Assembly (NCBI RefSeq): GCF_000524195.1 | Contig: NW_020170489.1 | Span: 188,942-252,941 of the forward strand | Source: Echinococcus granulosus | Taxonomy: Eukaryota > Platyhelminthes > Cestoda > Cyclophyllidea > Taeniidae | Direction: 5' to 3' | DNA length: 64,000 nt | In this document: piece after piece, positions 36,014-48,300 of the stretch | Layout: every line of letters starts with the position of its first letter | How positions within the stretch are numbered: the first letter of the stretch is position 1 | The notes under the pieces: model-generated | Database searches by the model: none | The model's input: the letters and a program-made list of their open reading frames with translations, nothing else | What the model was told of the DNA's origin: nothing | Program-made: the position numbers and the translations under genes

Positions 36014-37629
36014 TAAGTTTTTATACCCACATCAGTTGAAAATGCCGTGGACGCCAAGCAAATGAGTTTTACCTACATGTATTACCAACAGACGACTGAT
36101 AATGGAGCTTAAATGCTACTTTTTTTTCCACTGGCTTCACATATACCCTGAAATCCCATGGAGGGTTCTGGATTGCATGCCAACTGGAAGGCTTGGGGTC
36201 AGAAATGACTTTTGTATTCCAACGTAAAGCTGACAACAATACCTCCGGTTGGCCTCAAACGTTCCCCTCACTCTCTCACTCCGCTCCGCAAAACACGCAA
36301 TAATTGCTTCCCAAAGGGTCATGTTCGCTTTGCGTGTGGTAGGTTGACAGACAAAGTCGTTCATTACAACTGAGGTCTTTCTGCTCGATGCTACTTGACG
36401 CAAGTTGCTGTGACCCAAGACTTTTTCATGAGTAGCATGGGTGGGAGGTAGTGTCTCTCGCCATCCCTTAGATTCCCACCGTAGCTACTACCCTTTCTTG
36501 ACATTGGGCACGCAAAATGTGCATATGGAATAGACAGTAGAGTAATAAATCTGGCATAAAAGGTAGACCTATGTAATTAGGACTGGGTAGGAGCTCCTTG
36601 GGACAAAACGCTGCATAAAAAGTGGCAATCTGAGTAAGCTTGTATCTGTTTGAGAATGAATGATGCACTTTGACAGCGATTCTTTCATTGAGGAAGCAGT
36701 TTTTGAAAGCTTTCGGCAGTAACTAACCTTCTATTCCGATAACTTACATCAACTCATCCCGTTACTGTTATTTCGTTTTTTACGACTAATCACTTCCTTC
36801 AAAACTAGGTTACAAGGTGTCACAACGATGCCTTTAATGAAGGAGGCCTCTAAATGATTGGTTCCAACTACCAATCGCATTTAAGGTTGATCAATGAAGA
36901 CCAATGAAATGAAGCGACGTTATTGATTTGTTAAATACGAAGACGTTAGAGAGGTCCCCTTATGGATCACTGAATGTGAAGGCTTGAAGAGTTATCTTGG
37001 AGTTATACAACGTCAGATGGATTTCATGTTGAAATAGCCGAAAAAGTTGAGATAACTGTTGTTAAACCTAATTAAGTGAACTAATTCCTTTTTAAGTAAG
37101 GCTAGGAAGAACTTCATGGCAATTTGTGTCCGTTGTTTATTTTTTTATTAGAAGTACTCCTAGCCCAATCACAATCCATCTGTTTATGTGCTAAAAAAGA
37201 TGGGCTAACCTCTGTCAATATTTAAAGATTTCACCTTATTTTAATTGGTTTTTTTTTGGACCAAACAAGAGCAGACAGGAAAAGCTAACTAAACCATCAA
37301 ATTGTCTGGTCGAGTATGTACTATGTAAATCCCCTCCTCGTGAATGGGTATAAAAGGGCATTTCGAGTGATTAAGTCCAGTGAGATGGATTACTAAAAAT
37401 TAATGCTTTAAAAGTTCATTTTGACAACCCATCCAATCTGGTCATGCCTGGCTTGCGTCTCTCTCGATAAGGCACACTACCACACGTCGTTGTCTCATTC
37501 TTCGCGAATATTTCGTTATTTTGTCATTTTGGCGCAAATTTTTAAATAAAATAGCAACCTGATTCTGCTTCATTTTGCAAGATCTGCAGCCCAACTCAGC
37601 TAGGCGGAAAGATGAATACGCAGGTGAAA

Positions 37630-37669
37630 GATCGATAGGACGATCGATTGATCGATCCAGTCGTTGATC
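37630..37669. repeat. GATC/ATCGAT-rich cluster
   Basis: Five GATC tetramers occur in 40 bases, including an almost perfectly palindromic core GATCGATTGATCGATC at 37642-37657. It lies in the non-coding region upstream of the MYLIP-like gene. Confidence 0.7.
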
Positions 37670-38362
37670 AACCGATTTTTACGTGATTAACAAGACCTGA
37701 CTAGATTTCACCCAACTCAGAATAGCATGATCAAATTGCATTCTTAGCAGGCAAACTCAACCTTCTTCTTAATAAGATGTAAAGATCCTCTGATGGAAAT
37801 CTGTTTGATCCAACTTTAGTGATATTCAACTAGATAATTACGCAGTTAGCATCGTCGCCGATTAACTGTCGTCAACATTCCAGAAAAATGTGATAACTTC
37901 GGTTTCAAATTACCTCAAGTTATATTAACCATCCAAAAGCATTCCATGTTTCTAATAATGACATTTAACGAAACTTACGCTTGAGTGAATAAAATTGATA
38001 GCCCTAGATTCCTGTTCTTCTTTATCAAAACTCCTACACGTTAGAGCGCTAGATGGCATAAAGAAATGAGAGGAAAAATGTGCTACGTCAATTGGTGCAT
38101 TCGCCAGGAAAGTAAAAGTGGTTTGATAAATTGCCACGGTAACCATTTGAGGACAAAGAAGCAGGCTGCTGACTTATTTCTCTTTTGATTAGTTGGAAAT
38201 CTACTAGACCAATCATATTTGCACCAATCAGCACTCCAACTGCTGCCCTTTTTGTTAGCTGATTGGCTGTCTGCAACTGTGCTGTCTGGAAGGAGGTATT
38301 TAGTGTTTCATTTGCTTCTACCGGTTCCGCGTAGCGCTGAGTTGAATGGAATTTGCATTTAT

Positions 38363-41300
38363 ATGGCTCTGGCACAACGAGGGGATGCACTAAACCGTTC
38401 CAAATTAAAAGGTCACTTGGAGGCGCATCGTCAGAGCAGTTCCAGTGGGCAGATCACCTGTTTTGTCACCCAGCCGGACAATGTCGTCCTCCACGTTGAT
38501 GTGGATGGTAAAGCGAAGGGTCAGGAAGTCTTGAATAAGGTGCCTGATAGTTTTGCTATCACGTTTAACCTTATGGAAGCCTCTGTCTAGACGGTTTTTG
38601 TCTACTTCAAGATCTGCACGCTCTTGGGGATTCAGGATGAAGCAGACTACTTTGGTCTGCAATATGCCCTCTCGAAAGGCGATTTAATTTGGCTCAACAT
38701 GCGAAATCGACTTTCTAAGCAAATTCCTGGTAGTCCTCCGTTCAAACTCTTCTTCAAGGTCAAGTATTTTGTGCCCCCTTACAATCTGGTGCTGGAAGAG
38801 ACTAAGTAGGTGTTCTTTGGAACCGCATTTTTCCTTCCATCCATTAAGTTGAGTAGATTTTATTTGCATTCATTGCTAAAAATCTTGATTTTCTTGTAAG
38901 GAAGCGACAGCAAAACATATCTCTTACACCGGAAATTATTTGTTTTTTGCTGTTAAAATTCACTTTAAATCGTTAGTTGGTTGAACTTAAAAGCTCATTT
39001 TGACTCCGAATAGGGCTTTAAAGGGCAGTTTAAATACTTCAAAACGGTATTTAGTCCAAAAATTCGTCTCATGCATGTCTTTTTTTTGAATTTACTAATT
39101 CATTTGTATTTTGCCCCGTTAACTTCTGGCATAGACTTAGTGATTTGACTTGGTGTTTCCCCTTACAAAAATCCACAGGGTCTCGAGCGAAACCATTTTG
39201 GCATTTCTTAAGAAAAGAAGCAATGCAGGATGTGGCTTGTCGGAATGCCTCTCGTCTATGGTTTATGCATTCAGATATAAAATCAAGGCTCAAACTCCGA
39301 CAGTTAGATGCCACCTGTTTATTAAGGCTCAACCTTACAGTCATCCCTTGCAGTTAGCCTTTATATTGAAGTAGATTAAATTAAAGCGCGAAACTTGTCT
39401 GCGTTGGATTAATAATGCAAAAGAAGGTCTTAAAACATACCCCGACGGTTGAAAATTTATTCCTGAAGGAGGCTTTTCTTAAGACGTATCGTATTTCTTT
39501 CCACGTTCCACCTGCCGCTTTCCTTAAGGGGGTGCCACATTCTCGTCTTCAAAACTCGAGACTGTGGTACTTCTTTCTTTTAAATAAGTTGTAAATGGTT
39601 TACGATTTCCTTTTTTTAAGTAAACAGAGCATCTGCAAATGGAATATGCTTATTTCTATTCCCTCGTCGATATCAAGTTCGTATATCCGGTGAATTCCAC
39701 GGCCGAATTAATAATTTTCTGTCTGAATTTGCGAGACCTCTCGATATTTTATCATCAGAAATAAAGATGGTTGATTTTACCTTAATCAAATATATATTTT
39801 ATCCAAAAATAATCTCGAAGCATATTTTAATGTCGGAAATGACAACTCGTTTAGAGAATTTAAAGCTCACCTTTTTAGTGAACCATTCTGAGGAATTGTC
39901 TATTTTATTTTTGTTAATCTATCAGGATATTGTACTTATATTTATTTGTATTTTATTCATTCTCGCAAAAGTACTTCTGTAAAATAATAAACTGCAATGA
40001 TAAAGTGCCAAAGTTGTCTCTAGCCAGGCATTAAATCTTCAGACTTTTGAAGTACTGCACAAAAGGCTGAAGTTTTTATAGAAGCTTGGAAAGTTTCAAG
40101 GGGAGAAGCTTTCTTTTAAGCTTTAAACCATGTGATTCTATGCTAAATTTCTTTGTTGTACTGGCACGTTTTTTCCCTCCGATTGAATGAGTTTCGATGC
40201 GCATTTTCCCGCCTCTACAAAATTAGTATCCGTCAGACTATGCTAAAAACAGTGAATTCTATGGTCAAATTTTTTCCCACTTAACTTTCATCCAGGTACT
40301 TGAAGATTCCCTTCATCTTAATTTTCTCCTGTATCTCTAGCCAACTTGCTTCACTTCGTCTATCAACCTCCCGACATTATTTTCTCGCATTTCAACTCGT
40401 CATGATGGTACCCAAATCCAATTTTATTAATTTCCTTCTGAAATAAAAAAAAGTTATCTCAAAGCTACCCGGATGCTGTGAGCACGAAGTAAATACTACA
40501 CTGAATAGTCTAAAATATCATGCTAGATTTCGTATTCTTTCACGTATCCTATCATCTAGATACCTTAATTTGCCTATTTGAGGCATCAATTTTACCTCAG
40601 CATCGTCAGTTGGCAAAAGGGAGGGAACATATGGGAAACCACATTCTAATCTCATCTCTACCTGACATTACAAAGTGACTAAGGTCATTGGGATTTAGCC
40701 ACCATCTTGAATCCCTTGGCCCGGGATTCATGAGAAGGTGGAAGATGGACCAAAATAAGCAACTTTGCACCCCAAGCTTAGAACATCCATGCTCATTCTA
40801 AGACAGGAACATTCAACGGATATCCCTCTTCGGAGACTTCACATTCGAGTACTTCCTTAAATCACCAACCCCATCTAACTGCTTCTTTTCTGTCAGCCAT
40901 TTACAGAAAATGGTAACTTTTTTTAAAAAGGTGGTTTAACGATAGTAATCCTTTTTAACCAAGTTTCCAGGCTCAGAATGGTCATATTTGAACGCCCTTT
41001 TAAATAGCATACCCCGGACATAAATTCCTCCCTAACGTCAATTATTATCCGATGATGGAATGCAGAGTAAAATGCAAAATCGGATGCTGAGGTCGCTCCT
41101 AATTACTTAGATGTCCTGGATCAAAACATTTCCGTTTAAATACATCATTGAACCTTTATGTGTCGAAGGCCAGACAGCAGTTGACTGAAATATATTTACT
41201 TGATAGTTCTTGCTAAGATACAATTTAAAAGTATGCAAAAAAAAATCATGCCCTTTTCTTTTCTTGAGAAGAAAGATCTGCAGAGGGAAAGTCATGTTTT

Positions 41301-42990
41301 TTCTTTACTCAAAACGCAAGACCTAACACTGTAAATTCTCGTCGTGGGAAGACCTCATGCCGCGTACCTTGGGGAGAGAAAGGAGACACTGCTCCATCTT
41401 CAGAATTCCTGTGATGTTCTTCTAGGTAATGCTTACCATTTTTTACAGCCATTGGAAAATCCCATGACTTTGTGAAGAATCGAGCGGGTAACTGAGACAC
41501 AAAAGTACAGTGGCAAATGAGATGGAAAGTGCGGATTAAATTGGTTGCTTCAATGACGCAAATGTTGCATAAAAGTGGAATTCGTGACTAGCTTGTGGCT
41601 CGTTGGGAAAGGCCGTTATATAGTAGCCTATGATGGTGGTGATTTCATCGAAGAGGATATTTTAAGTACCTTTCGTAATGAAAAACCTATGAAGTTATGC
41701 TAGTTACCTTATAAATGACTTGGATCAGGCAATTCATGTTCAGAGGCATTTCTTGGTCCTATTTCCTAGCCACCAATCACACCTCACCAACATCCATTAG
41801 CTGAAGGCGCAAAGCGGAGAAGCATCAGAAAATTGCCTGATAGCATCACCTCTGATTATCCAGATGCCATTGGCTTCCTTCAAATCGCTATTCTAGACAT
41901 CAGAAGCTCCCCAACCCCGTCAGTTAGCAGGTGGGACTAGCCGGCATAGGGTAAAATTTATTCCGGCATCATCTCTGACAAGCAAGATGCTATTAGCATA
42001 CTATTCTTTTATAGCTGATTTACCAAATCCATTATCCTCAATGCCATTTCTTAACAAAAGATGGGAGGCGATTGGCACCGACCAAATATACACATTTTGC
42101 ACATTCACATTTGCCCGTTTTTTTAATCCTTCATTGTAGACAACGATTTCATGATTGCATCCATTATTTGAATGTGGAAAGTGGAAGGTGCCTGGAAAAT
42201 TGTACCCTAGCATTTCCTTTGGAGCACAATTCAGAAAGCTTGTATTTAGACACTTTTTTGAATCCCATTAGCATTGACTTAGTAACAGGTGAAAACTCGA
42301 GGGCATATGAAGTACTCCATTCTAACGTCAGCCTTAAGTGACTGGTCGCTCTGGTTCAGAAAAGTCACATTTAGTCAGACCTTTGAATCTCCCATAGTAG
42401 TCATCAGCTTAGCTTAAACCCCTTCAGTCATTCCAGGATGGATAGAAGAGTACTCAACGAGCTCCAGAAAGGTTTATTCTAGTAGCCTTTTCAAGCTCTT
42501 ATTCCACGGTTAATATTCATCCTTTGGGTCCATTTATTTAAAATTTTCCAGCAACATTAAAACCTATTGTTGAATCCTCCTTTCCCAGACACCAGTTCTA
42601 CCTTAACGCCGTGCAGCAGTTAAAACTGGGTCTCTGGGACGCTGAGACCTCTCTCGAGCTGCAATCCCGTCTCATCGCACTCATGACATACGTCCAATTC
42701 GGCAGTTTTAACTCTGCTACCACACCGTGTAAATACGCCTGTTTCTGGTCCGATCGTCGTGCCGAGATTCCTCACGAAGTAATCTCCATGGCTGCCACCT
42801 TCCATCGCCAACTAACTGGGATGTCAGTGCGTGCAGCACAATATGAATTGTTGCGGACAACTCACGAGGAGGTGCCTGCTTTTGGGGTCTACTTCTATCA
42901 AATACTCGACATGTTTGGACGCCGACTGCTTATGGGTGTTGGACCGGAGTTTGTGGCGTTGTGTCAGACGGATTTCAGTTTTATAGAGAG
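38363..42990 (+). CDS. MYLIP: MYLIP/IDOL-type E3 ubiquitin ligase, N-terminal FERM exons only, broken at the junction
   Basis: Three exons were found: 38363-38539 (first Met a guess; the conserved part starts at ITCFVTQPDNVV), 38612-38805 and 42589-42990. They join in frame to about 257 residues covering FERM lobes F1 and F2 and the start of F3. Signature matches to vertebrate MYLIP are DYFGLQY..SKGDLIWLNMRNR, KYFVPPYNLVLEETKHQFYL and RLLMGVGPEFVALCQTDFS. MYLIP uses its FERM domain to bind membranes and receptor tails (LDLR family in mammals) and a C-terminal RING to ubiquitinate them. The last exon ends in a good phase-2 donor (GTGAGA at 42991), but neither the remaining F3 lobe nor a RING exon is present before 44022, where copy B of the large repeat begins. 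The gene is therefore incomplete here, either a truncated duplicate or an assembly effect. Confidence 0.82.
38806..42588 (+). other. MYLIP intron 2 (3.8 kb)
   Basis: The donor GTAGGT at 38806 and acceptor TTTCCCAG at 42588 are both in phase 2. The intron is AT-rich with homopolymer T runs. The ORFs inside (for example 39145-39357 and 39767-39982) resemble nothing known. No nested gene was seen. Confidence 0.55.
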
Positions 42991-44022
42991 GTGAGACAGT
43001 CCATTATCTTCCTTTTTATTCTCCAAAATATTTTTGAATGAAAAATATTCAAGGCTTGAAATCAAGGATTTCTATGTGCGTCTACACCATTGATTTGATT
43101 AGATTGGTGACCTGAAAGTGAAGTCTGAAGCGATTAATAAATACTCGAAGGTGAATCTGTGTTATGACTAAGCAGGCTGTTTCTACTCCGACGTTTGCTC
43201 ATGGATTTATGGTAGGAGTTATGTACATTTAGCAATTTAGATTTGTTTTAAATCGCTTGAGGCGCATATATCCACCTTATCCTCCCGCGAAAAATGCTTT
43301 CAACACAGCATTATTAACTACCTTGGTGTCAGATCAGGTCTGTCTTCTACGCGGATTGTAGTTCGTCTGTGATCAAGATTAAAACTTTCTACTGGAACAG
43401 AATTTCACAAATTCATCTTTCGCCAATGGTCAAGCATCTCGTTTCCACGCAGGAAATAATAGTCAAGGTGGATGTTTGATGAGCAAAATATGTTTCAAAA
43501 ATATTGACGGTGATATTTTACATAAAAAATTTCGTTTGCCTGTTAAGACACCCCCATTGCTGGTATCCTTGCGGTATAAATCAGATAGACAGCGTCAGTT
43601 TTTCATCCGTACGGTCCTCCTTATCAGCATAGCTAACAATTCCCTCCCATTGGCAATCCCCGTATTATACAACTCCGATTTAGGAACCGAGATCCATCCC
43701 GATTTTGGAATAATAAAAATTTTACGTAGCACTTATTATAGGGCATTTGAAAAGGTGCGATACTTGGTGGTGAATAAGTCAAAGGTGAATACGTGATATT
43801 GCGAAAGACTCTCCATTCTTGTCAATAGACAATTACTGGTATTACGCTGTTTCGAGGAACACCATCCAATAGTGCATAAGATGCAAGACAAATTCGTAAT
43901 CCTGGTATGTGCCCACAAACGTTGCTCCTTCTTGCTGCTCATTCCTTCCCTCTCATTCAGTGTAACCATCTCAGACGCCCTTACGCCAGACTACCGGCTG
44001 GCATTTAAACAGCAGTGAGAAA
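42991..44022. other. MYLIP intron 3 remnant up to the duplication junction
   Basis: This sequence follows the last visible MYLIP exon. A 106-codon ORF at 43476-43796 does not match the expected F3 lobe of MYLIP or any other family I recognise. The region ends abruptly where the large repeat restarts. Confidence 0.5.
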
Positions 44023-44023
44023 T
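44022..44023. other. junction between unit 1 and the start of repeat copy B
   Basis: Bases up to 44022 (ending AGTGAGAAA) belong to the MYLIP-intron side. From 44023 (TTGTTTTGTC) the sequence equals that from base 131. The bases left of 131 and left of 44023 share no homology beyond chance, so no flanking repeat explains the breakpoint. Confidence 0.85.
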
Positions 44024-45337
44024 TGTTTTGTCACAACATTATATGCTCTTTCGTTTTCAAGAAAGTCTTGGGCCGCCGTATTAATGGCAGCGGAAAGAGA
44101 ACTCAATCTTTCAGCAGGTCCATCTTGATTTCTACTGCCAGGTGATGAACCTTAGCGGGGCGGAAGAAGTACATATGCCACGGCCTGAAGAATCAGTAAA
44201 GACCCCAAACAGAAGGGCTGAACCTGATGTCTATCCTTAGCGACTGCCTCGATCTCATGTTATGCAGGAAAGCTATTAACAACTAAAGCGTTCTGGCTGT
44301 GAACTAATTGGAAAAGTTTTGTTGCAGAGAATCCCTGCCGTATCTGCAAAAAATCGTCTGTAAAGTAAACCCGTAATGCCTTCTCTAATTGTTCGATAGC
44401 CAAATGGACCCCTAATAGATGTGATTAGACGGGTCTGAAATGAGAACAACGTGACAGGGAAAAACAGACGCGAAAACCTTCTCCCACGGGCCTGCGTTAA
44501 AGCCCGTCCTTCCTTGCATAAATCTGGTTTCATGTCAGTGTCCCAACGTCTATCAGCAAAATTTGCCATGGATGACGCAATTTCCCTTCTCCGAACCTGT
44601 TTTCCAAACCGGATGAAACTCCGGACCCAGCTGAATTGCGAGAGGGATTGGCGACGTTACGGTCAAGTATCCCCTCAGTTAAATAGAGATTTGATGAGTA
44701 GCACGGCCGACTCATTGGTGCTCCCCTTGCAGGACCGACTACGTTGCTATGTCTGACGGGGAGGGTTGATCACGAAAAGCGCTGGGGAAGAAGCTCAAAA
44801 GTGGAGAGAACCTATGTAATAAGGCGGCTGCTTATTTAGTTATCATTTTTGTTACAAGTTCGCTTCGCCAGATAGACCTTCTAGCCACGTTAGTGGCCTT
44901 TGTTCCTTCTATGAGTTGAATGCATACATGTTCTGCTCGAGTACTGTGTACACTTTCGCCTTTAGGAATGTCTTGAGGAGTTACATTGCTTACCAACTAC
45001 CTACACTCGATACTTGATTTCTATTATTTTACCCTTTATTACTTGTTGCAGAGCTAGTGCAAACGACCTATTTTTACGAGAGCATTTATTTTGAAATAAA
45101 TAAAGCAGTAAAAGGGTAACTTTTTCAAACACTTTTTTCAAATCCAGGCAAGTATTTGGACGCCTAATAAAAATACTTTCAGACAGCAAGATATTTTGCA
45201 AAGTTATCTGTTTTGCAACAGTTTGTGACTTATCTCAAGATTTAAATATCCGTTTGAATTGTTGGGTTCTCCCGATGAGCGCTTACTTTTTAACGCGGCT
45301 TTTACGGACGAAGGTCGTTCTTTAAGGTCGTTCTGCA
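44023..45337. other. upstream region of the CREB3-like gene, copy B
   Basis: Same as 131-1445. In this copy the upstream neighbour is the broken MYLIP gene rather than the unique left flank, so any regulatory sequence left of the repeat differs between the two copies. Confidence 0.4.
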
Positions 45338-48300
45338 ATGGAAGCCCTTGAACTCGCTGACATATTTCCTGGGTTAGATGACGAGGCCCTCGTAAGTTCA
45401 CTTTATGCTATTTTTACAGTCCAGGGTTCACTGGGGATGGAAAATGCGTGGCCGGCTGACATTTTTAGTGATTTAACTGAAAAGGACCTCGAAGATGCTC
45501 TCCTTACGGACATCACTTCCAAGCCGACGACTAAGTCTGAACCCGTTGATGTGGATATCTTTGGTACTTTTATTTTCTGCCTTAATTTCCTAGGATTTGG
45601 CAATGACCTTGTTGTAGGTGATGAGGTTGAAGTAAATAACTCAAGTGACCAATTCGCGTCTTCATCAAACCACACGCCTAAAGGTGATTTATTCACTAAC
45701 CAAGAGGACTTCACTCAAACCATCTCAACTGATACTTCGCCAGAGACAATCCGGCTCACTCCGGAGACAGAGAGCAATTGCTCCACTCCATCAAATTCCG
45801 ATTCCTTCGCCACATCATTACAACTCTCTCCATCCTCCAAGAAGCAACAGCCGAAACGCTCTACCTATGGGGATATTGTGCTCGAAGAGGTACCTGCTGC
45901 TAAGAAATGCGCCTATGCATTTTCACCACCTATTGTGCCCCACGAGCCCAACCCGAGTGCCATTAATCGTGTTCACTACGTCCTGCAGAAGGGACAGACG
46001 CTCATCTTACAGACGGAAAAACCCAACAGTCGTATCCCACAAACTGTCAATCCACAGTCCCGTATTAAAGCACTCAATGGTTAGCTGACTATTTTGTATG
46101 TTTGAGACCTCTTTCTTCCGTTTAACTTTCTTTTCTTCCTTTATCTCTTCATTAGCGCATCCAACTGCGAATCAAACGGTCTTCCGTAGAGACGCCAACG
46201 AGTTCATTCGAATCAAACCACTTGCAGCACATCAGAGGCAATCTGTCGTTTACCCAGTCACTCCTGATTCTCACGCCAGTTCAGACACCGACGGGAGTCC
46301 GCAGTCTCCTTCTGACGGCATCGAACCTCGTGGAATGTTTATCTTCAATGCAAGGAATGGAGCCTCAGTCACGTCAACATCGGCCATCCGTCTCACTCCA
46401 GCGACAGGAAGTGTTTACACAACTACGGAAAGGTATAACGGTCCCACTTCCTATATCAGCCGTCAGAGCAGTGGTAGCGGCTATGGTGTCGACGTCAATA
46501 GCGATTACACCGGCGGATATGGAACGGGTAACTCCTCGGCGCCATATCGACAACAAACTATATTCCAAAGTTCGGTTAGTTTTGATTATCTTTTAAACTC
46601 ACTCTCAGCTGCTTTTTACTTGTGTACTCCGAAATTCAAAATTTTTTCCACCTTAAATGTTGTAGCTTGATGATTCAAAATACCCTCTGTCGAGGTCTCT
46701 GAATTTCGAGATTCTAAGCTACCCAAAGACCGAATTGGCTGGTTTATAGATTATATATCCTGTGACGTAGTTTGTTTACATTCTTATGGCCAAATTCATA
46801 TAAACACACCGCTGATTTGACCTCGATCGATTTAAATCGCTTCGCTACGTTGTCACGCAATTTGCATTTCTGGTTTTGAAGAAGCGAGAAAAAAATCCAC
46901 TTCTACTAAAGCAAGTTGAGATAACTATTGAAGACTAAATGTATTTACTGATGAAACACGCCGTGGTTGCGAATTCTTGGTGTAGATTTATTGCGGTGTA
47001 CCACGATGGCTAAGTAATTATTGCGTTAATTTCTTTGTTTATCATTAATGCTCGTTCTGGTGATTCATTGGTACGTGTAAGTAATTTCTCCTGGGATTTA
47101 TCTTTTTCATGTCTGTAAGGTGCTTAGAACTGTACCTCAGAGTACCATATTTCTAACCATTAGAAAACATTATGCCCTGTAATTTTAGCACATTTAATAA
47201 TGGGATTTGGTGTTACTTTTTATTAAGTGATAAAAAAACCAGGCCCACCTTTATTGCAATTTACCTCGATTAGTATAAACAGGTTTTGTAATCACTTTTA
47301 GTTTAAACTACGTTGGAATTTGCTGGAAAATAATCACATTTCTTCATTTTAGTATGATTGTCAAACCACACCTATTCCTGGCTTTCGAAAAACACTATAA
47401 ACCATTTTTTTTCCCTCTGAAATGGAGTGTCTTTGAAATGATCATTCTTAGGAAAATAGTGGCCCACTAGGACCCTTTCGTGTGTATCCGACACCTACAC
47501 GTTGAAGTTCATCATTTTTTCTAATACTTAATTAATTAATTAGTCAGTTTTCTTGTCATTTACGCTTGTTGAAGTCACGTGCTGTAGTTGCCCTCTCCTA
47601 CCTAACCCCAAAGTACTTCCACTGTCTGGGGTCGCTGGCGATCTAGGTCAGTCAGTGGGTATTCTACCACGGTTTAAGCACTTGGTCAAGTGGTCATTGG
47701 CGTAAGTGATGCTGCGTCGGCCAGGTGTGTAGGAGCAATGCCCCCGCAAGGCATCACCGTCACCTGTGCGTGCGTGTGTGTGTGCAACCCACAAGTGCGA
47801 GGACGGGCGGGTGAGCGGTAGTTCGGCCGACTAGCGGCGCGTGGCCGTGCTTATCGATTTCTCCTAGCTGCACATGTACGCGCGTGCGTATGTGCGTGTG
47901 CGTAGCAGTTGCATTATCTCACCCACCGTCGCCCCTACCATCGTAAATGACTTGTTATAATGGGCAAGGGGCAATCCCTTCTGACTAAGAACCAGAAGAT
48001 TAGGGCTCAGCATTCTATCGATTCTACTTCACCGGAACACCCACACGACCAGAAATTTAATTTCCTCCAAAACATCGTAGGTGGGGTGGTGCATGGTTCT
48101 ACTTTCACACACATGCAAACAAGGTGCACTAGAATTTCTACATTTCCTTCGTGAGCTTCATTTAGCACCATGTCTGAGCCGCAAAAATTAACGGTCATCG
48201 TATTAGCTTATCTCTGAATGTATTTGGTTATCTAGGTGGCGTAGAAGTCTATGAAGCCAACTTAGTAACGAAGTCATTCGCTCAACAGGAATGAGGATGA

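Larger units (their letters stand above)
29204..38362. other. 9-kb region without a convincing gene
   Basis: No conserved coding segment, RNA gene or transposon protein was recognised on either strand. The ORFs are short and mostly overlap on both strands. One minus-strand ORF (30748-31017) is hydrophobic and could be a small membrane protein, but nothing else supports it. Small sites noted are a palindromic CRE at 32492-32499, a 12-G run at 36002-36013 and a GATC cluster at 37630-37669. The region probably holds untranslated or regulatory sequence of the MYLIP gene or decayed repeats. Confidence 0.5.

Noticed and set aside
41754..41790. weak similarity between the left flank (1-130) and this MYLIP intron segment (TTCCTAGCCA and CACCTCACCA)
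   Set aside because: Two ten-base matches with different spacing are too short to support a shared repeat or a breakpoint homology.
43476..43796. 106-codon ORF after the last MYLIP exon, considered as the F3 lobe
   Set aside because: The translation does not resemble the MYLIP F3 lobe, and the phase and splice signals do not support it.
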